A stretch of DNA of 64,000 nucleotides from Spirodela intermedia (GCA_902729315.2 LR746269.1:1782501-1846500); one strand, 5' to 3'; positions 1 through 18,524 are shown, numbered from the stretch's first letter. Numbers and translations are program-made. The notes: generated from the sequence alone by a model not told the origin.

Positions 1-302
1 GTCGCCGAAGTTCAAGGTTTATAACTGGTGTTGTAGACAGCACAGTGCAGTGTTGCGGATGCAGTCTATGGATCGTCTGACAGTCGTGTCTCTTGAAGTT
101 ATCTACTATACAGAAATAGCGTGTTTCTGATCTTTGTTTGTTCTTCAAAATCTGCTAGATCTTTCGCCGTAATACGGCAAGATGTTGCCCTCCAGCCCGG
201 CGATTTTATAGCGATATACATAAATGAGATTCAAGGTTTGAGCCCGAGCTTTGCCGAGCTAATCTCGAGCCTAGGAGTCAGTCGTAAGGAACTGATCCTA
301 CT

Positions 303-398
303 CTGATTGGGAGAAAACTCCGAAATAAACTGGACTCTATGGCGTCTATCCCCAGTCTTCTATCTGGGCGTGCGTGCGTGCGCGCGCGCCCGCGTGTG

Positions 399-471
<73 letters not shown>

Positions 472-655
472 TTCCTATGTCGGTGACCGACCCTGATTGG
501 GAGAGAACTCCAAAATAAACTGGACTCTATGGCCGTCTATCCCTAGTCTTCTATCTGGGCGTGCGTGCGTGCGTGCGTGCATGCGGGCGCGCGCGCTCGC
601 ACCCGCGTGTGTGCGAGCGAGAGAGAGAGAAAGAGAGAGATTCCTATGTCGGTGA
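303..655. repeat. Local tandem duplication carrying GA arrays
   Basis: Two adjacent copies (about 303-486 and 492-655) share the same order: a CTGATTGGGAGA start, a GGACTCTATGG motif, a TATCTGGGCGTGCG block, a GC-rich CG/TG stretch, a GA array and a TTCCTATGTCGGTGA end. They differ mainly in the GA array (about 65 bp at 402-466, under 30 bp in the second copy). This is seen directly; no function is implied. Confidence 0.8.
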
Positions 656-3600
656 TCGTAAAAGATGAAGGTATCAGAAAACGAGCTCTGAACTTCCGGG
701 CTAAAGGCCGTCTAACCTCAGAGCCAGTTCGATTGGTACTCTACCGGGCCAGGTTTTTTTTATTCACTGCTTGATTTTGGAGACCAATCAAGAAAAAGTA
801 AGCTGGAATATACTCGATTTGATCTTGGAAGGATAGGAACAAGAAAAGAGCCAATCGCCCCTGAGTGCATTGCTTTACTCTTGTGGACCGCTGTATTCAT
901 GTGGAGCTACTCAAACTACGTGCCAACAGCAGCATCCTGCCATGGTTTCCACGAGGTGTTGACCAATCTCGAGGGCAAGACGTGGCCACTTGTTTGGGTA
1001 CCTACGGTTCCCTGGGATACCCAAAGAATTGTGCCTTGACAGGGATTGAATGAATCTGTCGTTCCACTGAGTCCTGCCAGCTTTTCTTGAGACCAGTAAG
1101 TCCAAATCATTAGGTATGGCTTAGTCTAGCGTTCTCCGAGATCTGTTACGAAGATCCATAGAGAGAGTAAGATCATTGAGCCTATACTTGGGAAGATAGA
1201 CTAAGATAATCGGATCTGAGTAGGTTTCACCAAGGCCAATTATGGTACTGTAGAAATAAACTAGGATCATCACACCTATTTTCTCGACTGGTCTAACGTA
1301 AATTAAGAACATAAAGTCTTGCTTATTCCATGGCCCATTGAGCTTTAGGATGAAAATCTATTACCGTGAAATTAAGATCATTGGGTCTATTTTTCTTGAC
1401 TAGGGTATGTAATCCTCTTCCCTAACCTCAGACATACCATGGGTTTTAACAAGGTCTACTCAGAAGTAGGTCCAGAGAGAAACTACCATAGGCCAGCATA
1501 TTTTTCCTGACTTGGCCATATAAACTGATATCACTAAGTCTGTCCTCGTAAATGTTTTGCCAATGTCGTGTCTGAAATTCTACTAGGAAGACTGCGATCA
1601 TTGTCAGTTTCTCTCTACATTTTGGTGACATCCTCTCTACCCTTAAAGCTCCTTCTCTCCCCGCAATATAACTCATGATCTACTGAAAATAAACGGAATA
1701 TAGTCATCAAAGTAGTCACCCATAAACTTTTACAGCAGGCTTTATCAAGTAAATAACATAAATAGAATTTGTGCGGTTCAAAGAAATCCCTGATGCTAGT
1801 ATTATGTTAGAGTTATTGGTTCATCTAACTCAAATCCATTTGGGAATAACCAGACTCGGGCCTTCTTTATAGGAAAATACTTATTCTATTTTTAATCCAC
1901 TATAAACTCTAATACCAAATTACAGTCAACAGGTCATCAATCACGAGTTCGATGGACAATGAATAGGGTAGGGGCTTCATTCTAACCATATGTTTGGCAT
2001 AATTGGTAGTAAATACGAGACGATTATTTTCGTAGCGCAAACATTTTCAATGATATGTCGGAAAAGAAAATTATAGGTGGAAACAAATGGACACTTGTGA
2101 AGGTTTTCAATACGCCAAGTTCATCTCTCCTATTCCTGCATAGTTTTCTCTTCAGCTTTCACCTCTCCTCCTCCCCCCCCTCACCCACCCAAGTGACGCA
2201 TGATTTCTCCAATTCCCAGCCCCCCTCATACTGCGAACACTCCCCTTTCCAGAGGAAAACCTCTTTCCTTGGCCACCGCCAACACCCACCAACGCCACTG
2301 CCGTTGACCATACGTCTAGAAAGTCCAAACCCATTTTGTATGATTTTCTCCTTGTCTGAATTGAGTTTGGACCTGTGTGAACAATAGCAGATCAATAATT
2401 GGGCTTTGTGGATCCCCGACTTGGCCCATTGACTTTTGGAAGAGCCTTTTCCAAGGCCTATTTATCTTTTGTGGTGATGCATTAGGTTCCCAATTGAATA
2501 AAGGTTCCAATATTCGCATTTCAACATCAACAAATAAGCGTTTCAATGAACTAGTAATTCTGGACGTTGGCCTGGCTTTCTTGAGCATCCAACTTAGACC
2601 CGTGGAAAAGAATGGGCCCGACCCGACTCTATCCGATCGCTACCTAGGCTAAGTATTTTTGTTACCACAAGACTGTCCCACAATCTCTCACACCGTAGCC
2701 TCTCTCTCTCTCTCCATCTGCCTGTCTATCTAAATCAATCCTCTTCCCTCCATCACAGACAGCTATAGAATGGAGGCATCTGGCCCAGGTCCAGGTGTAG
2801 TAAAAGACACTCCGGCTTCAGCTTGGCTCGGTCAGGGGAAGACCGGCTTAGCCCATTGCCATGCAACGATCTGGTGGGCATTCCCATGCATCTGCAGAGA
2901 ATATAATTCGAATGAGATACACAAGAAACATTATATTTATTCAAACGTTGACCTTAATAATCTCATTACGATACTGATGAAGAAATCAATTGACATCCAG
3001 ACACTGCTCGACGTTCCGACTTTTCATCACGAATATTTTTTTTCGACCAGAGTCAGAGCAATTATGCCGGCCTTCCCGTTGACAGACGAATTCGTGTGGC
3101 CTGAATTATGAGGAGAATGGTCTTGAGCATACCTCCTGGCCCGCATAAACAGTTCAACTAGATCCTTTGCAATCTTTTGAATTATGAGGAGAATGGTCTT
3201 TAGTGGAAAGAGCTATGCGGACACTCCTTTGCAATCTCTCGACACTCTAGGAGGGATAATTGACTGCATCTTTTGGGGCGACGCCAGTCCCATTTCAACT
3301 CAAACAGCATTTCGTTCAATCCTGACTTCAAACAAGGAACTCTTCGTTCTATGCTTAGAGCATGTTTTATTACATAAAATCATAATGTCTTTATCTTAGT
3401 ATCCGAACCATTAATCGGTCATTTTCCATACAAGAACTACATGATCTGACGGGTGTTCCATGAAACTGGGCATCATGAAACTCACCCAATCTTTCGCTTT
3501 TTTTCACGCCGCATGAACCCAATCTCGGAAATCAACCACAGAAATGTGTTCCGGATTGGACCCTAAAGTATTGGCCAGTCCCAACACCCTCATGCTCAGC

Positions 3601-5189
3601 AAACTTGGGTGGTATGGTGGGAGGGGGGAGAGAGAGAGAGAGGGAGTTGGGGAGGTGGAGGGAGGGAGAGAGAAAGAGAGAGTTTAGAGGAGGGGTTGGT
3701 AGAAGGCGGCTGAGCGATGTAAGGGAGGGTTATTGTAGGCACGAAACGCCTGCGTTTCCGGGCTGCTGGATTTAAGGCCCAATCTCGGCCAAAAGGCTAT
3801 GCTTACCTAGGGATTCTCGTGTACACCTAGGACTAGATTCGTCGTAAAGGTTCATGGTCACAATCACCTTCATTCCAACTGGGTCAAAACTCAGAGGGAG
3901 AAAGAAACGGTCATTTCGATGATTCTGAAGTGATCTCCAGCCAATTGCCACATGTGTGTCATCTTCAGAAGCCCTTCATTCCGACTGTCGCAGCACATCT
4001 TGACCGAAACTTTTCCCCAGAAAGCCACACCTCTAAATCAACACTCAGAAGAGCACGCGCATCAATGGGGACAGGAGACCATGTGGGCGGCTCTCCTGTA
4101 TCCCAGATCCGAGAGAGAGAGGTCTGGTACATTCATGGCAATCCATCGATGCCTGGAAGAGTCGGAAAAAAACTGGTGTATGATGGGACGGGGAAAATTC
4201 CGCCGTTTCTCTCCATTGCCGGGCCAGTCCAATCAACCTCTCGTCAAGCTAGACTGAAAGCTTTCTTCTTTATCTTCCGAAAGGGATGCAAGCCTCTGGT
4301 TTAAAGAGAAGAGGCCCCATGGAAGGGAGTCAACTTTAGGGATGACAAATGGAGGGAGAGCCCACCAACAAACATGTCACGAGCTCTCTACCTCATGACA
4401 GGATCTCCTCCTTCCAATTCACGATGAGCCTGAGCCTGCCAACCTCGCATGCTTCCGCCGTAGACTCGTCCGAGGGTTCATCTTCCTCGTGGGTGAGCTT
4501 CGTCGCAATCGTCGTCGCCATTCCCATGTCTTCCTATGCTTTCACGTGAGAGTTGCAGAAAAAGTGCAATTTTTTTGGGATCGATTGGCTTAGCGATTCC
4601 TCACATGTAACCGTAATCTCTTGGTTGATGAACTCTACTGTCCACGTAAAATATGTGCAAAATCATGTGTTTAATTCTCTTTCTAGCACTCCGTTGATCT
4701 CCTACAGATGTTTCTCTCCTAACGAGCGAGAGAGAGAGAGAGAGAGAGAGTACATGTACAATTGTTGTCTATCTTTATCGTTGATGGATTAGGGCTAGGA
4801 ACCACAGGCATCACATGTCCCATGTGGGGAGGTGGGGGCTCCGCCGGCGTGCCTACGTTTCCCAAAAGATAAACTCCGGTCAATGGATGGGAGGAAGGTG
4901 GGGGAGGCTCCTTCGAAGCTTGCCGCCTGGTTCGCCAAACGTCTCTCGCCCCACTTTCGGTTTATTTCCCACGGGATTGAAGAATTTGGCCAAATCGAAC
5001 CACCTCTTTTTGAAATTCCTCATCGCCACACCTTCCCAGGTGGGTTCTTCGGGAAAGCAGCCAATGGCGACGCCGCTAGTTTTCTCGCCGGAGGCCGAAG
5101 ACTATGGCGGAGAGACTGGGGGCAACTTCCATGTGAGCTCCCACTCCGGTCTTCCTTTTCGGCAATGCGGCTTCCTGGTCCTTCCCAGA

Positions 5190-5224
<35 letters not shown>

Positions 5225-5614
5225 ATGGTCTCCAAGACAGAGGCGTATCAGAGAATCCCTTCATATCTTATGATTAAATTATCGCTTGGTGTAATGCTGG
5301 TCGAGAAGGGGATGGAAGGAGTGGGATTGGCTTCACTTTGTGAGAATAGCCACGGAGAGAGAACCCACTCTTTCATACAAACGTGTGGCATGGAAGTGTA
5401 CACGTGAGCTCAATCATGGGGAACAAACCAGATATGGAAACATGCAGGGAGAGAGATAGAGAGAGAACTCTTGGATCACTTTGCGGCCGTAGACCGCGAG
5501 GAAAGGGGGCCACGCTTTCATACAAGCCTATGGCATTGACGCGTCCACTACAATTCATCATCAGGAGCAACCCATTACTGAGACACACATAGATTGATTG
5601 ACGGATAGCGAGCG

Positions 5615-5660
<46 letters not shown>

Positions 5661-6700
5661 GGTAGAGAGGGGGCCACGCGCAGACGAACACTGTATGGCA
5701 TGGAAGGGAACACGCGAGCCAGTTGGGGAAAGACGTAAGTAATTGGGGTTGCCGCCCTCCAGAAGCTTTCCTCTAATGACTCACACCGGCGAGAACCGGA
5801 TCCGAATACCTCGCGGGGTTCATCCTCCATTATGGGACCGGGAACATCCATGGTGCAGTTCCATCGTATATCTGAGTTCTTTAAAACGCGCTCTGGATAT
5901 CTACGCGAGATTTGGTGTTCTATAACCAGAAGAGATGCCCGCGGTGAAAGCACCTTTTAGAACCCTCTTCTCCCCGCGGGTCTCGCTCTGACCCACGCAC
6001 CAACCTACTAAAAAGAGTGAGAAAAAATAAAAATAGAGAGCGAAAGAGAGAAATATAGACTGAAAGACTGAGACGGATAGACAGAGACGGATAATAGATA
6101 GATAGACAGAGACAGAAAGAGAGAGATAGAGTGAGGTTACCTAGCCTAGTCAGGTGCTGCCGACGTCAGCACCACCACCTGAAGGACTCCACTGTGATAA
6201 TATTCAATGGGGAAGCACTCCAAAAATACGTAGAAGATACTCCGCCATGTTCTCGTACCGCTGAGTGGAGTAGGAGGCATCTCATGATATGGACAAGTAG
6301 ATGAACCCGCCCGCTCTCATAATTCGGAGAGACCTCGGCAAAGCAGAGCCGGCGTGCGCTCATACCCCACCCGGGTTTACGTCGGGAAACATAGAAAACC
6401 CCACGAATATAATCTATCCCGTATGCAGGGAGAAGGCAGGGGGTGATGGATGATGCCGTCCATACATTCATATCTCTCGCGCTTCCTAGGGATTTCGATA
6501 ATCGTAGAATGGAATCGGAGAATACTCGCCGTCGTCGATTAGATTCCATGCAGTGGGCTTTCCGGCGTTTGGTGGAGGCTAAAGGCTGTGGGGGATTCAG
6601 ACGTTTTCAAGACTAGATGATTGGCCAAACTCATGGCAGAATTCCCTGGGGAGACGAGATAACTAGCTGTTGAGACCCGTCTCATTCAAGAAGACCCGAA
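656..6700. other. Stretch without recognisable gene, upstream of the FT-like gene
   Basis: No open frame here shows a family motif, and none can be joined by splice sites into a convincing protein. The region holds GA-rich arrays (about 5191-5221 and 5610-5658), a GATAGA/GACAGA-rich purine stretch (about 6010-6135), a 22-bp direct repeat starting at 3103 and 3179, and a loosely repeated GATCATTGGGTCT-like motif between about 1150 and 1600. The last few hundred bases before 6700 probably include distal FT promoter. Confidence 0.6.
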
Positions 6701-6728
6701 GCAACCGTTGCGTAGGGCCCTTCTGAAT

Positions 6729-6737
6729 GTATATATA
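6729..6737 (+). promoter_or_regulatory. Probable TATA box of the FT-like gene
   Basis: A TATATATAG run lies about 130 bp before the FT-like start codon, leaving room for a leader of roughly 100 bases. No other convincing TATA element lies between it and the ATG. Inferred from position and sequence only. Confidence 0.5.
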
Positions 6738-6864
6738 GCCCAGCCAAAGCCTACTCGCTTCCGCAGGCTTTCAAACTCTCCCAGCCCCCTTCTCTTCCCT
6801 CCCCCGAAAGAAAGACCTAGCCCTATCAGAGTTCTTCACCACCCAGCACCACCCCAACCCTCTA

Positions 6865-8196
6865 ATGGCGCCCGACAGGGACCCCTTGGTAGTCAGTCAC
6901 GTCATAGGCGACGTGGTAGATGCCTTCACCAGATCAGCCGCACTCCGGGTTGCCTTCGCCGGCCGGGAGGTCACCAACGGATGCGAGTTCAAGCCATCGG
7001 CCGTCGTCAACCCGCCGCGGGTAGACATTGGCGGAGATAGCATGAGATCCCTCTTCACACTGGTACATAATATCCTCTTAGATCCCCTTAGAAAGACCTC
7101 CCTCCCCCCCCGCAGATCAAACCCCCGATTATCTCTCCTGGGCCTACAATATAAGCTTCGGCTTAGTTTTCGACCCTCTCTCTCAGAAATAGTCCCACAT
7201 TCGCCGACGAAAACTAAAACTAAGGTTTGATTTTATGGCTTACGCTACTCACGGATGATTATCAGTTTGATGGAGACTGGCTCCTCTCTGCGTGTTTACT
7301 CCGGCAGGTGATGGTTGACCCTGATGCCCCCAGTCCAAGCAATCCCACATCGAGGGAGTACCTGCACTGGTGAGCTCTCTCACTAGCCTCCTCTGGGGTT
7401 CCAATGGGAGATGGAGAATATGAACTCATCTGATGTTCCCCTGGCAGGTTGGTGACGGACATCCCGGGGACGACCGGCCCGAGCTACGGTGAGTCCGATG
7501 AGCAGCCCCCGCTTTGTCCGGGTGGCGACGGGTCGTTTGATTGCCAGAAAATGGTGAAACTTGTGGGAGTATCGATCGGGTCAGCCACGCCTCAAAAGTC
7601 AACCCCGGAAGAAAAAGGGGACTGGCCCGTAGCAGTTGTCGGGCTTTTCCAAGAGTCTAGAGCCCCTTTTCAGGGCCATATAGTTTTCCTTCTGATCGAG
7701 CACCCAGACAGCCTCTCTCTCTCTCTCTATATATATATATCTCCCCCTAGGGATCGTAGGTCTGCCTAGGGATGTTCTAACCAAACCTAACCCAATCCAA
7801 GCCTTCTTTGACCAACTGTTCATCCGAAGAACGAGAATAAAGGGCCAATAATGGCTTACTCTCTCCCTCTCCCTCTCTTGCTGCATGGAGGAAGGAATGG
7901 GGAGGAGGCAGTCCGATGGTTTTCATGCAGGGTACGATGGTTGATGATGGTCCGATGGTTTTCATGCAGGGTACGAGATCGTCTCCTACGAGAGCCCCCG
8001 GCCGGCGCTGGGGATCCACCGGATCGTCTTCCTTCTCTTCCGCCAGAGCTGCCGGCAGGCGGTGTACGCCCCGGGCTGGCGGCAGCAGTTCAACACCAGG
8101 GACTTCGCCGAAGTCTACGACCTCGGTCCCCCCGTCGCCGCCCTCTACTTCAACTGCCAGCGTGAGGCGGGCTCCGGAGGCCGGAGGTTCAGATAG
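6865..8196 (+). CDS. FT: FT-like florigen, PEBP family
   Basis: Phosphatidylethanolamine-binding-fold protein of the FLOWERING LOCUS T clade; family members move from leaf to shoot apex and bind FD/14-3-3 to trigger flowering. Four exons, 6865-7062, 7308-7369, 7448-7488 and 7970-8196, give 175 residues, the usual FT length. Exons 2 and 3 are 62 and 41 nt, the sizes typical of FT genes, and all junctions are GT-AG. Visible motifs are [16 protein letters not shown] (Tyr84, equivalent to Tyr85 that marks FT against TFL1), GIHRIVF and [14 protein letters not shown] (Trp137 and Gln139, matching Trp138/Gln140). Odd points: the segment that is IYNLG in Arabidopsis FT reads VYDLG (Asp151 at the Asn152 site, as in TFL1), GNE reads GYE, and the exon 4 acceptor region is duplicated. 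Start chosen as the first ATG after the TATA box. Assignment to FT rather than TFL1 or MFT is strong. Confidence 0.93.
7911..7976 (+). repeat. 39-bp tandem duplication of the FT exon 4 splice acceptor
   Basis: The block GTCCGATGGTTTTCATGCAG plus GGTACGA occurs at 7911-7937 and again at 7950-7976, so two identical acceptors lie 39 bp apart. Using the downstream one (exon from 7970) keeps the FT frame. Using the upstream one (exon from 7931) reads GGG-TAC-GAT-GGT-TGA and stops at once. Confidence 0.9.
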
Positions 8197-8208
8197 CCTC
8201 ACCAAAGT

Positions 8209-8215
<7 letters not shown>

Positions 8216-8251
<36 letters not shown>
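8216..8251. repeat. (GA)n array in the FT-like 3' flank
   Basis: Uninterrupted GA dinucleotide run beginning about 20 bp after the FT-like stop codon, followed by a GTGGGG-rich stretch. It is probably transcribed in the 3'UTR. Confidence 0.85.
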
Positions 8252-8255
<4 letters not shown>

Positions 8256-9329
8256 GGGTGGGGGGTGGAGTGTTTACATGCCTTTGGGTGGGTGCATCAA
8301 TGCCTGAACTTGTTGTGTATCTATGAAGATGAAAACTATATAGTTTATTGACATGTGAACGGCGATGTGTCGTATTCCCCTTCCCATTGACTTTCTCGAG
8401 GGTGATGCTCGCGAGATTTGCTCGTGGAATCTTGACCTTCTGGTTGGTGAATCCTCGCCGAGTATCTGATTCCACGTCACCATATCCTCCCTTCTGACGA
8501 CGAGGATACGCCGAATAACAATCCCTGGCCGTCGACGATGCCTTAATTATCTTAATTATTTTTGGTTTGCACTTTGAACTGAAGCCCTAAAGCGCGGCCC
8601 GCTCTTTAGCCAGACCCGGTCCAGACATTGAAAAGGCCCCATAATTTCTCTCTCTCTCCCTCTCTCTCTCCCTAAGGAGAGGTACACATGCAGCGGCAGG
8701 CCGGCTGGCAACCCATTTCATAGTCTCTTCTTTTCTCTACACTCGGGGCCTAGCAACACCTGGTCCGTTGACCTGTATCTTATCCATGGTGAAGTCAAGC
8801 CCATCCTCTCCACGGACTCCATTCAAAAACTTACAGTCACTGAAAACAAGATGACGACATAACAGGTAACAACATTGTCATCTCTGATACGACGATCACA
8901 TCCTCTCAACCAGCTACTACTCAACCGTACCTTCAAGAACCCTAGCAAATACCGAAATAAGATGATGATGATGATGATGATGATGAACCGACGTCTCATC
9001 ACTTTGTAATCAAATCCTATTCATTCCCGGACGAGATGATCCTAGATAGAAATAATCTCACAACCAGGTCTCCAGGAGTGATCGTAGATATGGAAAGAAA
9101 CATTCCAAGCTACAGCAGCAAGTAGGTAGTAATTTTCTTCCACGAAGTAATTCTCACATAAAATCTTCCTTCAGCAAGCACGTACACACAAGAGCTTGGT
9201 GATCGCACCCGAGTGAGTGTTTAGGAGATAGAACAGCATCATTTCACATGTAATCCTAACCTTCCCCAGGTTGCACGGGATTCAAAATATTACAGTCTCG
9301 CTGGTTATCTGGTACCCTTGAGAACAGGT
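8252..9329. other. Intergenic between convergent FT-like and ELOF1 genes
   Basis: No gene seen. It should contain the 3' ends of both neighbours. A GAT trinucleotide array sits at about 8962-8986 and a CT-rich stretch at about 8647-8672. Confidence 0.6.
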
Positions 9330-10149
9330 CTAGGCTGCCTCATCCTCAAGGTTGTTGACTCTTTCACATTCATCTATCCACTCGCTGTACCTGTAAAAAT
9401 CATTAGATTGGATTCAGCGTGATGTTTTCTATATTTGGTAGAACCGAGTTCCAACCCAGTTGCAGCGAATGTTGATCACTTACACGTCAATGGGTTCAGT
9501 GAGAGCTGCAACGTAGTAAGAAGATAAATAAGTCAATGCTTATGGTTTGCCACCAATAGGATATAAGACAATATGAAGTGTAATCTATATTTCGGTTCAA
9601 TCAGAGATCTGAATGAGGAAAGTTAAAGAGTTTGATTCCTTTGATTGACCCGTTAATATGAGTGTTAATGTGATCCAAACAATAACCCGAGAATATTAGA
9701 TTATGACCACAAGATGCCAAGAGCAAACTACACTTGGGCTCACAAAATTATGATCAGAAGATGACAACTGCTAGCAAACCTCTTGTAGTATGTGGATGAC
9801 ATTATAAAACCCCCCATAAATAGAAGCATACCATTGACAGTTGTGCTGAAGCTCTCCTGGCATATTCTGCACGAGGCTTCACCAATCAAATTCTTCATGT
9901 CACTGGGGAGTAGTAAAAAAAATGGAAAATTAGCACACAAAATCAAGCAAAAAATCACGCACATTGTTGAGTTGAAAATATAATCCAGTTAAGTCGCCAT
10001 ATATCAATTCATTAACTAATTGCACACGAGACATACATCCTGCACTCGACACTGCTTCCATGGTTGCAGAATGGGCAGCAAAATACGGTATCCAGTTTAT
10101 CCATTCTCTTCTTGGGGGGCGGCTTTGCACTTGACTTTCTCTTTCCCAT
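9330..10149 (-). CDS. ELOF1: Transcription elongation factor 1 homolog (ELOF1-like zinc finger)
   Basis: Small zinc-binding factor that travels with RNA polymerase II during elongation. Four minus-strand exons, 10149-10037, 9902-9832, 9505-9484 and 9390-9330, join in phase through GT-AG junctions to give 88 residues, normal for plant members. Features in order: a basic MGKRKSS N-terminus with a [11 protein letters not shown] motif; a four-cysteine zinc site (Cys25, Cys28, Cys49, Cys52 in CPFC and CRIC); and the family C-terminus [16 protein letters not shown]. Exon 3 is only 22 nt. A leader intron is likely: a donor at 11711 on the minus strand follows a GC-rich exon beginning near 11800, and an acceptor lies at 10179, 29 bp before the ATG. 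The gene is divergent from citrate synthase, so the two probably share a promoter region. Identification is firm; the UTR structure is inferred. Confidence 0.93.
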
Positions 10150-11870
10150 GTTTCAACTTTTCTTCTTTCAGTCAAAATCTGCTCATCAGAAATTACAATC
10201 AAAACGAGACAAAAGATAATCCGGATTTAATAGAAGCGAAAACTAGCGAAGTCGAAACGTTAGAAAAAGATTCAGACAATCAAATCATGTAATAAGTCTT
10301 CCAAACGATGCCTAATGCATACATCTCCAGCAAAACTACAAAAAAACGCATGATCAAAGTAACATTCAACGCCATGCATGAACAAAATGAAAGATCAGCG
10401 TAAAAATCACATTAATAGGGCAAAAAAGAAAAAAAGATAGCTTCTTCCGACTAACCAAAACAAATCATACAGATCTTGATAATTGATTCGATCATACAAC
10501 AAAGTCTTTAGTGAATCCATAAGTCCAAGGCCAAGTTACACAAATTAAAATTTTAAGAAGATCTACTGTTTGATAGCAAGTTCGATAGATGAATAATACC
10601 AAATATACGTATCTTTCGTGGTTCTGGTGATAAAATAATTCAAAAAGATGATGAAAAATGCATTTCCCATAATTATTGAGAGAAAAGGTACGAAAATTCA
10701 ACTCTTAAATGACCAATACGGTAATGAAGAACATCTTGAGTACCATTGCCCCACCAGAAAAATGAACAGGAAAACCATTCTTGTTTTCTTGTCTTTTATA
10801 CGAAGTAAAATAAAATGTGAGAAATTATTAGAGGGATTCCACGAAAGGGAAGACTCCAGGATGATTTTCGGGTTTCCACCCCACCGGTAATGCAGCCTCG
10901 AGCAGCTAACAGGAAAGTCTAGTAATCGTCATATCCTGGCCTCGAGGATGCCACATTCAGACAATACAGGACGAAGAAAAGTAGGCCCTACCAAAGTGCT
11001 TCTCTCCTCTATACCCTAGAAGCCAATAATCTATCTTTACGAGCACAGAACTCAAAGATTCAGATTCAAAACCAGAAACGCATCACGAACTAAAGGCTGT
11101 TGACGATGTTGCATCAGCAGTATCAGTTCACGCCAATCATTTTTCAAAGGGCTCAACCGCGTAATCACCGAAAACATCAAAGAAAATCATCATGGCCATT
11201 ACGAGAACGTCCAACTCTCCTTCAGAGACCGATCTAAGAGACTACTGATTTCCATATTTGAAAAATCATATATATAATATCTTAGGTCAATCCATCGAAC
11301 TGAAAGGCGAACGAAAGGGAACTAGTAAGATATGATTTCCTTCTAATGGCCAAACAGTGAATTTCAAACCCGCACGATTTCCCTCTCTCCTTCGAAAAAG
11401 AGATGAATCGAATCAAAGGCTAGTATGAATCAAAACTTCGATAAAGCATCCACCATTTCACAGTAAACAAGTAAGATCGATGAAACAAAACCGTTAAAAG
11501 AATTCCTTACGATTTCCGATCTAAACAAACCAAATCCATAAGAAAAACCATAAAAAACTGGCCACCTAGAGCGAAAAATAAGAAAATAATTCAACAACAC
11601 AGCGGGAAACCCCAATCATCGGCGAATCCTAAGAATGGGCAATCAAGGGTTCCAAAAACTGTAAAAAGAGATGAAGACAGTCACAGAAGAACCTTATTGA
11701 TCTCAAATTACCAGCAGATATCCGATATCCTTGCCAGACACTGGCAGTTTCCCCCGATCCTCCACCCGAAACGACGACGGCGGCTGCCGCAGCGACGAGG
11801 TTGAGAAGGAGGTGGGAGGGAAGAAGGGGAAGAGGGAAGGATCAACAACGTGACCGTCTCCTTCGTTAAG
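10150..11870 (-). other. Inferred 5'UTR intron and first exon of ELOF1
   Basis: An AT-rich stretch with no coding signal runs from 10179 to 11711, bounded on the minus strand by a GTAATT donor and a GCAG acceptor. The GC-rich block at about 11712-11830 would be the non-coding first exon. The splice assignment is an inference and needs transcripts. Confidence 0.5.
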
Positions 11871-12524
11871 AGCCTCACAAGTGGAGAACGGAACCTTCTC
11901 GAGCCCCATCGGGCCTATTCCGCCCCATCTGGGGCGGATCCGACCCACCATTACCGCTTCCTTTTAAAAAGAAAATTAGCACATTTTCAAAATTTTAACA
12001 TACTTTTATTTCGTAATAAAATTAAATCAAATTTATATTTATTAACCTAAAATATATTTAAAAAGTATTTGATACACAGAAGACTAATCGATTAAATATA
12101 TAGTATATTTTATACCCTATTGGAATTATTTCTTTTTGGCCCGATTCTACCAGACCCGGCGTACGGGTCACGGATCGGCAGAACGGGTATCTCTAGGCGC
12201 CGTCTTTTTCCGCGACAAGTGTTCCCGCTTTCGTACGTCAGCGGTTTATCCCAATCTCTTCTCCGGCGGGGGTCCCCACCGCCGCAGCCGCTCTGACCAC
12301 GTCACCGCCGTCGCCGTCGACGTATCCCGGCTTCCCACCGTCCCCCTCCTCCGCGAGCGGAGGGAAAGATCTATTTAGAGCTCCGAGCAAGCTCCCCGGG
12401 ATACCAGGAAGTGGGTGGGGGAAGCTCACCGCACCGTCCTGTTCCGCCTGTTTGATCCAGCGACAGGAGGGATCTTAGCCCGGTGGCCATCTGATCTCGC
12501 CCGCCCGCCGCAGTTTCATCCGCC
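11871..12524. promoter_or_regulatory. Bidirectional promoter region, ELOF1 and citrate synthase
   Basis: About 650 bp separates the presumed ELOF1 leader from the citrate synthase ATG. It changes from AT-rich (11960-12130) to GC-rich (12150-12520). A TATA-like CTATTTAGAG near 12369 is suitably placed for the plus-strand gene. No other element is clear. Confidence 0.5.
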
Positions 12525-18086
<5,562 letters not shown>

Positions 18087-18478
18087 TTTTGATCCATGGA
18101 AGATCGCTGCATCAACCGGCAAATGGGAGAAGCTGCCCCATCTTCAGGGTATATATCTCCCCAGGTTGGTATAAAATAGTAGGGAGCCCTGCAATAATAT
18201 TGCAAATTATGCAGTTACTTTGGAAAACTCTGACAAAATAAATATATGAACGTTGTTCCTTTTTGTCAACGTTTGTAGACATGGTAAGGTCTCTCTACTC
18301 CTGTCTCCTCTCTTCCTTTCCCTCTCGAGAGGTAATAATGGATTGCGATGCAACCCAAGTCTGGAAGGGAAAATAAGTTTGGTCTCTATCTAAGGTGCGA
18401 CCATGTTCTTGGATTTGCAAACTCATCAAGGATTCATTTAGATTTTGTTAATTGCCAGTTGGCCCAAATCTCTCTCTC

Positions 18479-18524
<46 letters not shown>

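Noticed and set aside
402-466. Regular repeat that might suggest a CRISPR array
   Set aside because: It is a plain GA dinucleotide tract in a plant nuclear genome, without spacers.
2055-2652. Overlapping open frames on both strands
   Set aside because: Pro/Ser-rich low-complexity translation, no splice-consistent extension and no recognised domain.
6166-6549. 127-codon minus-strand frame upstream of the FT-like gene
   Set aside because: No recognisable motif and no promoter or splice context; likely chance in a GC-rich stretch.
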